Assembly (NCBI RefSeq): GCF_000826125.2
Contig: NZ_LN651373.1
Location: 181,829-221,879, forward strand
Direction: 5' to 3'
Length of the DNA stretch: 40,051 nt
Source of the DNA: Bhargavaea cecembensis
Lineage (GTDB): Bacteria; Bacillota; Bacilli; Bacillales_A; Planococcaceae
Shown here: piece after piece, positions 24,745-31,842 of the stretch
How the letters are laid out: each line of letters begins with the position of its first letter
How positions within the stretch are numbered: position 1 is the first letter of the stretch
Notes under the pieces: generated by a model
What the model was told of the DNA's origin: nothing
What the model saw: the letters and a program-made list of their open reading frames with translations, nothing else
The model's database searches: none
Translations under genes and position numbers: made by a program

Positions 24745-24801
24745 ATTTAGGCTTCCCGTTTTCGCCAAATCTCTGTCTCTTTCGACCTATTCATGTTTGG
24801 A

Positions 24802-24849
24802 ACACTATATGTTAGGCTATATGAGCGTTAACAACACTATATCTAGTAG
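24802..24849 (+). promoter_or_regulatory. Two NrdR boxes upstream of the ribonucleotide reductase operon
   Basis: ACACTATATGTTAGGC (24802-24817) and ACACTATATCTAGTAG (24834-24849) resemble the NrdR-box consensus. Their starts are 32 bp apart, three helical turns, which is the usual spacing for cooperative NrdR binding. NrdR represses nrd genes when (deoxy)ATP is plentiful. The promoter itself probably overlaps the first box. Confidence 0.8.
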
Positions 24850-24859
24850 TACGATGGAT

Positions 24860-25040
24860 CGGTACCGATCGCGGTTTAATAGGGAATCCGGAGAAGCCGG
24901 AGCTGTCCCCGCAACTGTGAACGCGGACGACCGCCGAAAAAGCCACTGTGGTGCAAGCCGCGGGAAGGTCGGCGGAAGGATGATGCGTGAGCCAGTAGAC
25001 CTGCCGGCCGTCGTGAAGCGACACTTTCTTCGGGGGTTGA
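24860..25040 (+). ncRNA. Cobalamin riboswitch upstream of nrd operon
   Basis: Conserved B12-riboswitch blocks appear in order. They are AATAGGGAA; GAAGCCGGAGCTG then CCCCGCAACTGT (about 24892-24918); AGCCACTGTG; GGGAAGGTCGGCGGAAGGA; and the B12 box GAGCCAGTAGACCTGCC (24989-25005). It is followed by a strong terminator at 25138-25184, so adenosylcobalamin should switch transcription of the downstream reductase genes off. The exact boundaries are approximate. Such control of a B12-independent reductase suggests the organism also has a B12-dependent class II enzyme. Confidence 0.9.
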
Positions 25041-25137
25041 GGAGTGGAAGCGAACGGGTGCCGACCCATTCATTTCTTTTATTCTTCCATTTATTCCAGG
25101 CCCCGGTCTATTCCAATCCATCGTTCCATTGCAGTGG

Positions 25138-25184
25138 CAGAAGCCCCGCCGAAGAGTCTTTCTTCAGCGGGGCTTCTGTTTTTT
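25138..25184 (+). terminator. Riboswitch-controlled terminator
   Basis: AGAAGCCCCGC (25139-25149) pairs with GCGGGGCTTCT (25167-25177), eleven perfect pairs, followed by GTTTTTT. It is the presumed expression platform of the cobalamin riboswitch. Confidence 0.9.
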
Positions 25185-25198
25185 GCGTCAGGAAAAAA

Positions 25199-25340
25199 GC
25201 GGCTTACTCGGGCCGGATTGCGGCTCACTCGGGAGTGAAAGCGGCTTACTCGTGAGGCAAAGCGGCTCACTCGAAAGTGAAAGCGGCTTACTCGAACACA
25301 AATGCGGCTCACTCGCGGCCCAAAGCGGCTCACTCGCCCC
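25199..25340 (+). repeat. 21-bp tandem array A5, GCGGCT(C/T)ACTCG family, 7 units, forward
   Basis: GCGGCT starts at 25199, 25220, 25241, 25262, 25283, 25304 and 25325, always 21 bp apart. The next base alternates between TTACTCG and TCACTCG (T, C, T, C, T, C, C). It belongs to the same sub-family as the second half of array A2. It lies in the transcribed leader between the riboswitch terminator and the reductase start codon. Confidence 0.95.
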
Positions 25341-25419
25341 GCCGCATGCTCCCGTCGGCAAAAAGCCACCCACTCATTCCCGCACACAACCGTTCCACCC
25401 ACCAAAAGGAGGAATCACC

Positions 25420-27636
25420 ATGGTCTCAAAACCGACTGATCAGCTTACCATCATCCAATCTCTTGAAGAGGAATTCACGCCCGAGAAAATCGCGCCGCTC
25501 CGCCGCTCTGCGGAAACCTACACTGCCCGCCACGGGGAGGGTGATCCGAATTTCGCGGCGCATCTGATCCGCGAGGCGCTTGCGCAGGTGGATGAGAGCG
25601 AGACGTTCTGGACGGATGTGGCGGCGCGGATCCTGCTCGGCCGGCTGTACCGAGACCAGGCGGACCGCCGGGGCCTCGCCGATCCGTACGCGGATTTCCC
25701 GCGCCACGTTCAGGAGCTCGCCGCCGGGGGGCTTTATGCAAAAACACTCGCCTCGTCTTACTCTCGGGAAGAGCTCGCGGAGATCGGCCGATTCATCGAT
25801 CCGTCGCGCGACCGGCTGTTCACGTATACCGGCCTGAAGACGCTCACCGACCGGTACGTCGCGACGGATTTCACGAAAAAGCCGGTCGAGCTGCCGCAGG
25901 AGCGCTGGCTCGTCATCGCGATGACGCTCATGCGCAACGAGACCGAAGATCGCCTCGGGAAAATAAAAGAAGCGTACTGGGCACTCTCGAATCTGTATAT
26001 GACCGTGGCGACGCCCACGCTCGCGAATGCCGGAAAGCCGCACGGGCAGCTGTCGAGCTGCTTTATCGATACGGTCGATGATTCGCTTCAGGGGATCTAT
26101 GATTCGAACACCGACATCGCGAACCTCTCGAAATACGGCGGCGGCATCGGCGTCTACATGGGGAAAGTCCGGGCTCGGGGCTCGGCGATCCGAGGGTTCA
26201 AGGGCGCGTCGAGCGGCGTGCTTCCGTGGATCAAGCAGCTGAACAATACGGCGGTTTCCGTCGATCAGCTCGGCCAGCGCCAGGGGGCGGTCGCGGTGTA
26301 TCTCGATGTGTGGCACAAGGACATCCTGACATTCCTCGACCTGAAGCTCAACAACGGCGACGAGCGGCTGCGCGCGCATGATATCTTCACCGGGGTCTGC
26401 CTGCCGGACTTGTTCATGGAGCAGGTCGACGCGCGCGGCGACTGGCATTTGTTCGATCCGCATGAAGTCCGCTCCGTGATGGGCTGGTCGCTCGAGGATT
26501 TCTATGACGAGCGGCGCGGGGACGGATCGTTCCGCGAACGGTATTTCCAGTGCGTGGCGCACCCCGGCATTTCTTCCGAAAAAGTCCCGGCCATCGACAT
26601 CATGAAGCGCATCATGCGCAGCCAGCTTGAAACCGGCGTGCCGTTCATGTTTTACCGCGACGAGGTGAACCGGATGAATCCGAACAAGCATGAGGGGATG
26701 ATCTACTCGTCGAACTTGTGCTCGGAGATCGCGCAGAACATGAGCGCGACCGGGGCGTCGCAGGAGACGCTGGAGGACGGGGTGATCGTGAGCCGCCGGA
26801 CGCCGGGGGATTTCGTCGTCTGCAATCTGTCGTCGATCAACCTCGGCAAGGCGGTGCCGGCGGGCGTGCTCGGTCGGCTGATTGAGATTCAGGTCCGGAT
26901 GCTCGACAACGTCATCGATCTGAATCAGATCCCCGTGCTGCAGGCCGGGGTCACGAACGCGCGCTACCGCGGGATCGGCCTCGGCACGTTCGGCTGGCAT
27001 CATCTGCTCGCAAAGGAAGGCGTGCACTGGGAGTCGGATGAGGCGGTCGAGCGGGCGGACGTATTATATGAAGAGATTGCGTACCACACGATCCGCGCGT
27101 CGATGGAACTGGCCCGGGAGAAGGGCGCGTATCCGCTCTGCGAAGGGTCGGACTGGCAGACCGGCGGGTATTTTGAGAGTCGCGGATACGGCGGTGAGCG
27201 CTGGACGGAACTGCAGGCGGCGGTCGCGGAATACGGCGTCCGCAACGGCTACATGATGGCCGTCGCGCCGAACTCGTCGACGTCCGTCATCGCCGGCTCC
27301 ACCGCTTCGATCGACCCGGTGTTCAAGCCGTTTTACCATGAGGAAAAGAAAGACTATAAACTGCCCGTCGTCGCCCCGGACCTCGACCACCGCACATACG
27401 ACATTTACCGCCGGTCGGCCTACATCGTCGACCAGCGCTGGAGCGTCCGGCAAAACGCCGCCCGCCAGCGCCACATCGACCAGTCGATTTCTTTCAATCT
27501 ATACGTCCCGAATACAATCCGCGCGAGCGTGCTGCTCGACCTGCACTTGCAGGCGTGGAAATCCGGCATGAAGACGACGTATTATACGCGGTCGACCGCG
27601 AGTGACGTGGACGAGTGCGAGTGGTGCCAGTCGTGA
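25420..27636 (+). CDS. nrdE: Class I ribonucleoside-diphosphate reductase, alpha (catalytic) subunit
   Basis: A 738-residue catalytic subunit that reduces ribonucleoside diphosphates to deoxy forms. Active-site residues are visible: C214 in GQLSSCFID and C468 in VVCNLSSINL (the redox pair), the radical site N432-C434-E436 in SNLCSEI, the radical-transfer pair Y721-Y722 in KTTYYTRS, and the C-terminal shuttle cysteines in CEWC. The N-terminus shows no ATP-cone, so the allosteric activity site seems absent, as in many NrdE proteins. ATG at 25420 follows AAAAGGAGG. The frame stays open upstream through array A5, but that extension is repeat translation and is rejected. Downstream lie a flavodoxin and the beta subunit. 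Confidence 0.93.
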   Translation: MVSKPTDQLTIIQSLEEEFTPEKIAPLRRSAETYTARHGEGDPNFAAHLIREALAQVDESETFWTDVAARILLGRLYRDQADRRGLADPYADFPRHVQELAAGGLYAKTLASSYSREELAEIGRFIDPSRDRLFTYTGLKTLTDRYVATDFTKKPVELPQERWLVIAMTLMRNETEDRLGKIKEAYWALSNLYMTVATPTLANAGKPHGQLSSCFIDTVDDSLQGIYDSNTDIANLSKYGGGIGVYMGKVRARGSAIRGFKGASSGVLPWIKQLNNTAVSVDQLGQRQGAVAVYLDVWHKDILTFLDLKLNNGDERLRAHDIFTGVCLPDLFMEQVDARGDWHLFDPHEVRSVMGWSLEDFYDERRGDGSFRERYFQCVAHPGISSEKVPAIDIMKRIMRSQLETGVPFMFYRDEVNRMNPNKHEGMIYSSNLCSEIAQNMSATGASQETLEDGVIVSRRTPGDFVVCNLSSINLGKAVPAGVLGRLIEIQVRMLDNVIDLNQIPVLQAGVTNARYRGIGLGTFGWHHLLAKEGVHWESDEAVERADVLYEEIAYHTIRASMELAREKGAYPLCEGSDWQTGGYFESRGYGGERWTELQAAVAEYGVRNGYMMAVAPNSSTSVIAGSTASIDPVFKPFYHEEKKDYKLPVVAPDLDHRTYDIYRRSAYIVDQRWSVRQNAARQRHIDQSISFNLYVPNTIRASVLLDLHLQAWKSGMKTTYYTRSTASDVDECEWCQS

Positions 27637-27664
27637 TTTTGGCGGCGGCCGGGGGGCAGGACGC

Positions 27665-27765
27665 GGCGAATGTTAAGCAAATCGGGTTGGATGTTAAGCA
27701 AACTGCTGCGAATGTTAAGCAAATAGTTCCGAATGTTAAGCAAACAGTCACGAATGTTAAGCAAA
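27665..27765 (-). repeat. 21-bp tandem array A6, GAATGTTAAGCAAA family, 5 units, reverse
   Basis: Units start at 27668, 27689, 27710, 27731 and 27752, exactly 21 bp apart. The core is the reverse complement of the TTTGCTTAACATTC unit of array A1. The array fills the gap between the alpha-subunit and flavodoxin genes. Confidence 0.95.
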
Positions 27766-27806
27766 TACTGTGCTGAGAGGTCTCGATAAGGAGGGGGTGC
27801 TTTCAG

Positions 27807-28247
27807 ATGAATAACGTGCTCATCGCCTACGCCACGTACAGCGGCAACACGAAAGAAGCGGCGGAGCTGTTGGCGGACGCGCTCGGGGCGGCCGGCTGCC
27901 GGGCGGAACTGCACCGGATCGGCACGGAACGGGTGCCGGACGTGTCGCGCCATGACGCGCTCGTCGTCGGTTCATTCACATGGGCGGAAGGCGCCGTCCC
28001 GGAAGAAGTAAAGGACTTCATCCTCGACGTCGGCTACAAGCCGCCCCGCGTGTTCGTGTTCGGAACCGGCGACACCCAGTTCGGCGGAGACGACCTGTTC
28101 TGCCGTGCCGCCGTGAAACTCGCCCGCTTCTACGAATCCCCGATGCCCCCGCTGAAAATCGAACAGAGCCCGCGCGGAGAGCAGGAAGCGCGGGTGGCCA
28201 GGTGGGCGGGGGAGATTGCATCCGTCCTGCGGGAAGTGACGGCGTGA
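27807..28247 (+). CDS. Flavodoxin, NrdI-like role in the ribonucleotide reductase operon
   Basis: A 146-residue flavodoxin-fold protein. The FMN-phosphate loop is TYSGNTKEAAE (about residues 10-20). The isoalloxazine-contact loops include SFTWAEGAVPEE and the FGTGDTQFGGDDLFC segment. Its place between the alpha and beta subunits suggests it supplies the electrons or oxidant needed to build the beta-subunit cofactor, as NrdI does in class Ib systems. By sequence it looks more like a general flavodoxin than a short NrdI, so the role is inferred. The ATG has AAGGAGGGGG upstream. Confidence 0.85.
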   Translation: MNNVLIAYATYSGNTKEAAELLADALGAAGCRAELHRIGTERVPDVSRHDALVVGSFTWAEGAVPEEVKDFILDVGYKPPRVFVFGTGDTQFGGDDLFCRAAVKLARFYESPMPPLKIEQSPRGEQEARVARWAGEIASVLREVTA

Positions 28248-28269
28248 AGCGGCGGCGATCTTGGACAGG

Positions 28270-28325
28270 GCGGGCAAGCTGCGCCGCGCCCGAGTGAGCC
28301 GCAATTGCACGCGAGTAAGCCGCAT
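28270..28325 (-). repeat. 21-bp repeat array A7, CGAGT(G/A)AGCCGC family, 2-3 units, reverse
   Basis: CGAGTGAGCCGC at 28291 and CGAGTAAGCCGC at 28312 are 21 bp apart. A degenerate copy (CGGGCAAGCTGC) lies at 28271. They are reverse complements of the A2/A5 unit. The array lies between the flavodoxin and beta-subunit genes. Confidence 0.85.
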
Positions 28326-28365
28326 TTCCGCGCTGCACCAACACCAACAAAGGAGTGACGCCATC

Positions 28366-29418
28366 ATGAATACAACGACAGACACCCGTCTCACACGAGT
28401 GAAGGTCCTCGAACCGGTGAATCCGAACCGGGCGACGGCCATTTTCGGCGGAGAGGCGAGCGGCATCCTGAACTGGAATGACCTGAAATATCCTCATTTC
28501 TACAAGCTCCGCCAGCGCATCCGGTCCTTGTTCTGGACGGCCAACGAAGTCGATATGACACAGGATGTGAAGCAGTTCACGCAGCTCACGCCCCCAGAGC
28601 GGGACGCGTTCCTGAAGATCATCGGGCTGCTCGCGACGCTCGACGGGCCGCAGACCGACGTGGCTGCGAAGCTGTCTGCATACGTGACGGACCCGTCGGT
28701 GAAGTCACTGTTCGCCACGATCGCCGACCAGGAAAGCGAGCACAACCACAGCTACGCGTATGTGCTGAGCTCGGTCACGACGTTCGACAACCAGGTGAAG
28801 TCATTCGAAATGGGCCGCCGGGACGCGGTTCTTCTGAAACGGAATGAACGGATCGCCGAGGTGTACAACGACTTTGCGGAAAATCCGACCGTCGGGAACG
28901 CGCTCAAGTCGATGGTGTACACGACGCTGCTCGAAGGCCTCTTCTTTTATTCCGGGTTCGCGTTCTTCTATAACCTGGCGCGAAACGGAAAAATGGTCGG
29001 CACGTCGACGATGATCAGCTACATCAACCGCGACGAACTAGAGCACGGCAAGGCGATGAGCGACGTCTTCCGCGCGGCGATGGGGGAAAATCCGGAGCTC
29101 AACACGCCGGAATTCACCGAATGGATCTACGACGCCTACCGCCATTCCGTCGAGCAGGAGACCGAATGGAGCCGCTATGTGCTCGACGGCATCGACGGAA
29201 TCGACCCGGACGAGATGGAAGGCTACATTAAATACCGCGCGAATAAAATGTTGCGGATGCTCGGCCTCAGCGAACTTTATGAAGAGCATACCGACAATCC
29301 GATGAAGTGGATCCGCGCGTACGTCGACTCATTCGACAACACGAAAACGGACTTCTTCGAGCAGACTTCGCGCCAATACACGAAAACGAGCGACCTGAAC
29401 GGGTTTGACGACTTATAA
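28366..29418 (+). CDS. nrdF: Class I ribonucleotide reductase, beta (radical-generating) subunit
   Basis: A 350-residue ferritin-like protein that holds the dimetal site and tyrosyl radical for the alpha subunit. The metal ligands can be assigned as D93 (TLDGPQ), E123 and H126 (ESEH), E190 (LLEGLFFYSGF), E224 and H227 (DELEH). The radical tyrosine is Y130 in ESEHNHSY. All are present, so it should be a functional Tyr-radical enzyme, with iron or manganese depending on the flavodoxin partner. ATG at 28366 follows AAAGGAGTG; the frame upstream runs through repeats and is rejected. It is the last gene of the riboswitch- and NrdR-controlled operon. No clear terminator follows. Confidence 0.93.
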   Translation: MNTTTDTRLTRVKVLEPVNPNRATAIFGGEASGILNWNDLKYPHFYKLRQRIRSLFWTANEVDMTQDVKQFTQLTPPERDAFLKIIGLLATLDGPQTDVAAKLSAYVTDPSVKSLFATIADQESEHNHSYAYVLSSVTTFDNQVKSFEMGRRDAVLLKRNERIAEVYNDFAENPTVGNALKSMVYTTLLEGLFFYSGFAFFYNLARNGKMVGTSTMISYINRDELEHGKAMSDVFRAAMGENPELNTPEFTEWIYDAYRHSVEQETEWSRYVLDGIDGIDPDEMEGYIKYRANKMLRMLGLSELYEEHTDNPMKWIRAYVDSFDNTKTDFFEQTSRQYTKTSDLNGFDDL

Positions 29419-29472
29419 TTTAAAAACCCGCCAAAATTCCTATATAAAAAAATAAAATTCCTCCTTCAATCA

Positions 29473-29526
29473 TGGACAAAGGTGATGAAATATTTGTTAT
29501 AATTGCGTCAATGAATAATTTGTCCA
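29473..29526 (+). promoter_or_regulatory. Promoter flanked by an inverted repeat upstream of the IS3-derived gene
   Basis: A perfect -10 TATAAT lies at 29498-29503, with a poor -35 (TGGACA, 19-bp spacer). TGGACAAA (29473-29480) and TTTGTCCA (29519-29526) are exact inverted copies that bracket the promoter. This could be an autoregulatory operator. Confidence 0.5.
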
Positions 29527-29540
29527 AAGGAGAGAAGAGC

Positions 29541-30200
29541 ATGGCGGGAACCGCAAATGAAGAGAAGGGCACCAAACCACAAAAAACATTTGAACAAAGG
29601 CTCCGGGCAGTCAAAGAAGTGACCGGGAAAAAACGGAAAAGGGGAGCCGTGGCACGTGAGCTCGGCATCCATCCGAACACTCTCAAAAACTGGATTGACG
29701 CCTTTGAAGCCGAGGGGGAGGAAGGCCTGATCCCGAAAAAACGCGGCCGCCAGCCGAAAACGCCGTCCGTCGACCCGAACCGCCGTATGCGTGAACTCGA
29801 GCGCGAAACCCGGCGTCTCCGCGAGGAAAACGAAATCCTCCAGAAATTCCTTTCGATGGTCAAGATCAAAAAAACCGACCGCTTCGACGCCATCACGGAG
29901 ATGAAGGAAGAGCATAAAGTCCGCCGCCTGTGCATGACGCTCGACGTGTCCGAAAGCGGCTATTACAACTATATGAACCGGCCGGACAACAAGCTGTCCG
30001 ACCGCGACAAGGAGGATATCCTCGTCATCCGCCGCCTCATGGAAACCGAGGGCGTCGACGACCCGGACTGGATCCTCCTCGAAATGCGGAAGGAAGGCCA
30101 CAAGATCAACCGCCGCCGACTTCTCCGACTTCTCGACCAGCTGGACCTCGTCGAAGAAGAAGAGGAAATGAAGGAAAAAGAACCGGTCGCAGCGGAATAA
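29541..30200 (+). CDS. IS3-type transposase-derived DNA-binding protein lacking the DDE domain
   Basis: A 219-residue protein. Residues about 15-65 form an IS3/IS150 OrfA-type helix-turn-helix (RLRAVKEVTG, GAVARELGIHPNTLKNWIDAFE). A basic coiled coil (about 80-110, RRMRELERETRRLREENEILQKFL) follows, as in OrfA. Residues about 125-205 match the N-terminal helical region of IS3 OrfB (HKVRRLCMTLDVSESGYYNYMNRP and MRKEGHKINRRRLLRLL). The rve/DDE catalytic domain is absent and the protein ends in an acidic tail. There are no IS ends, and it has its own promoter, AAAGGAGAG ribosome binding site and terminator. This suggests a domesticated regulator rather than an active element. Its target is unknown. 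Confidence 0.8.
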   Translation: MAGTANEEKGTKPQKTFEQRLRAVKEVTGKKRKRGAVARELGIHPNTLKNWIDAFEAEGEEGLIPKKRGRQPKTPSVDPNRRMRELERETRRLREENEILQKFLSMVKIKKTDRFDAITEMKEEHKVRRLCMTLDVSESGYYNYMNRPDNKLSDRDKEDILVIRRLMETEGVDDPDWILLEMRKEGHKINRRRLLRLLDQLDLVEEEEEMKEKEPVAAE

Positions 30201-30214
30201 CGAGCCGGATCACC

Positions 30215-30249
30215 AAAGCCGCCGGAACATGAAATCCGGCGGCTTTTCC
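30215..30249 (+). terminator. Rho-independent terminator of the IS3-derived gene
   Basis: AAAGCCGCCGGA and TCCGGCGGCTTT form twelve pairs around ACATGAAA, followed by TTCC. Confidence 0.92.
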
Positions 30250-30284
30250 TTCGGTTCATTTAACTTCGAAAGGGGATGGGGGAT

Positions 30285-31247
30285 TTGAAAAAGACGGTCT
30301 TCATCACGCGGCAGCTGCCCGACGAGGCGGTCGCGCCGCTCCGGGAGAGGTTTGACGTGGACATGTGGGGGAGCGAGGACGAGCCGGTTCCGCGGGACGT
30401 GCTGCTCGAAAAGGCCGAGACGGCCCACGCGCTCTGGACGGTGATTTCCGAGGAAGTCGACCGGGAACTGTTCGGGCGGGCGAAGAATCTGGAAATCGTC
30501 GCGAACATGGCCGTCGGCTACAACAACATCGACACCGAAGCGGCGAAAGAACACGGTGTCGCCGTCACGAACACGCCCGGCGTCCTCACCGAAACGACCG
30601 CCGACCTCGCGTTCACCCTCATGCTCGCCGCCGCACGCCGCACCGGCCAGGCGGAAAAGGCGCTCCGTGCGGGCGAGTGGAAATCATGGACACCAATGGG
30701 CTTCACCGGCCAGGACATCTTCGGCGCCACGCTCGGCATCATCGGCATGGGCCGCATCGGCGAAGGCGTCGCCCGGCGCGCCCGAGGCTTCGACATGGAC
30801 GTCTTCTACCACAACCGCACCCGCAAACCCGAAGCCGAATCGATGCACGGCTTCCGGTACTCGGGGCTCGATGATTTGCTGCGCCGGTCCGACTTCATCG
30901 TCGTGCTCACCCCGCTGACCGACGAAACCCGCGGCCTCATCGGCGCACGCGAACTTGGACTCATGAAGGAGACGGCCGTGCTGGTGAACGCCGCCCGCGG
31001 AGGGATCATTGACGAAGAAGCCCTGTATGACGCGCTGCGGAGCGGGCAGATCTGGGCCGCCGGACTCGACGTCTTCGAAGAAGAACCGATCGGCCTGGAG
31101 CACCCGCTGCTCGAACTGCCGAATGTCACCGCGCTGCCCCACATCGGCAGCGCCAGCATCAAAACAAGGCTCGCCATGATGAAACTGAACGCGGAAACCA
31201 TCACAGACTGCCTCGAAGGACGCCAGCCCGCGAACCGGGTGGTGTGA
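30285..31247 (+). CDS. D-2-hydroxyacid dehydrogenase (glyoxylate/hydroxypyruvate reductase type)
   Basis: A 320-residue NAD(P)-dependent enzyme that interconverts 2-keto acids and D-2-hydroxy acids, most likely glyoxylate or hydroxypyruvate. The Rossmann motif is GIIGMGRIGEGVARRARGF. The catalytic set is Arg in NAARGGIIDE, Glu in DVFEEEP and His in LPHIGSAS. Substrate-loop residues appear in NMAVGYNNIDTEAA and NTPGVLTETTADLAF. TTG at 30285 fits the AAAGGGG site (30269-30275); the ATG at 30276 would abut the site and is less likely. Two tiny membrane-protein genes follow closely. Confidence 0.9.
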   Translation: MKKTVFITRQLPDEAVAPLRERFDVDMWGSEDEPVPRDVLLEKAETAHALWTVISEEVDRELFGRAKNLEIVANMAVGYNNIDTEAAKEHGVAVTNTPGVLTETTADLAFTLMLAAARRTGQAEKALRAGEWKSWTPMGFTGQDIFGATLGIIGMGRIGEGVARRARGFDMDVFYHNRTRKPEAESMHGFRYSGLDDLLRRSDFIVVLTPLTDETRGLIGARELGLMKETAVLVNAARGGIIDEEALYDALRSGQIWAAGLDVFEEEPIGLEHPLLELPNVTALPHIGSASIKTRLAMMKLNAETITDCLEGRQPANRVV

Positions 31248-31249
31248 AC

Positions 31250-31351
31250 ATGAAGAAAATCATCGCCGCCACGGGGCTCATCTACCTCATCGGCGCCATC
31301 ACGGCCCCCAAACGCACGAAATCAAGCTTGGCGGAAAGGAACCATCCATGA
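31250..31351 (+). CDS. 33-residue hydrophobic small protein
   Basis: ATG at 31250, two bases after the dehydrogenase stop, opens a 33-residue frame with a basic start (MKKII), a hydrophobic stretch (about residues 4-20, AATGLIYLIGAIT) and a basic tail. Its stop overlaps the next start by 4 bp (ATGA), the typical sign of coupled real genes. The ribosome binding site is weak. The function is unknown; it may be a small membrane peptide. Confidence 0.45.
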   Translation: MKKIIAATGLIYLIGAITAPKRTKSSLAERNHP

Positions 31352-31554
31352 AAACCATGAGCACCAATCAGAAATTCATCCTCGCCGGCGGACTCATCTT
31401 ATTGATCGCCGTCCTCACCATCGTATTGATGACCTACTTCAACACAAAAGAGATCAAAGCACTGATCGACGGATGCGAAGAAAACGGCGGACAATACGAT
31501 TTGAATATCACCAAACCGCTCACCAGCGGCTATGAATTTGAGTGTAAGAAATGA
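31348..31554 (+). CDS. Small single-pass membrane protein, hypothetical
   Basis: A 68-residue protein with one transmembrane helix (about residues 8-31, FILAGGLILLIAVLTIVLMTYF) and a short outside domain with two cysteines (DGCEENGG and YEFECKK) that could form a disulfide. AAAGGA is eight bases upstream of the ATG, and a terminator follows. I do not recognise a family. Confidence 0.65.
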   Translation: MKTMSTNQKFILAGGLILLIAVLTIVLMTYFNTKEIKALIDGCEENGGQYDLNITKPLTSGYEFECKK

Positions 31555-31556
31555 AG

Positions 31557-31594
31557 GAAGGCCCCGTCCCCGTGTGGGGGATGGGGTCTTGTTG
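31557..31594 (+). terminator. Terminator of the dehydrogenase/small-protein operon
   Basis: GGCCCCGTCCCC pairs with GGGGGATGGGGTC around a GTGT loop, followed by TTGTTGG. Confidence 0.75.
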
Positions 31595-31599
31595 GTTGG

Positions 31600-31810
31600 G
31601 TGTCGGCTTTCGTAGGGTGAGTGTCATCGGAAGGCGTCCGAGTGTCATCGGAAGTGGGTCGAGTGTTATCGGAAGGCGTGTGCGGTCGGGAAAGTTATCG
31701 CATGTCCATGCACTTGAGAGAAGGGTGTGTTTGCAAGACGACGTGGTGAGTGTAATCGGAAGCAGGCCGAGTGTCATCGCAGGACGCGCGAGTGTGATCG
31801 CAAGGTCGCG
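31600..31810 (-). repeat. 21-bp tandem array A8, GAGTGTCATCGG family, 4 + 3 units, reverse
   Basis: GTGTC cores start at 31600, 31621, 31642 and 31663, then again at 31750, 31771 and 31792. Steps are 21 bp inside each block, and the blocks are offset by 3 bp relative to each other. The unit is the reverse complement of CCGATGACACTC found in A4 and A9. It fills the space between the converging small-protein and NERD genes. Confidence 0.92.
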
Positions 31811-31842
31811 GGAGGCGCATCGATATGGGGATCCATGGTCAA

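Noticed and set aside
25199-25340. CRISPR array
   Set aside because: The repeats are contiguous 21-bp units with no equal-length unique spacers, no leader and no cas genes. The same holds for the other arrays.
25129-25419. 97-residue N-terminal extension of the reductase alpha subunit
   Set aside because: It translates the riboswitch terminator and array A5. The ATG at 25420 has a strong AAAAGGAGG site and gives a normal N-terminus.
28261-28365. 35-residue N-terminal extension of the reductase beta subunit
   Set aside because: It is translation of array A7. The ATG at 28366 has AAAGGAGTG in the correct position.
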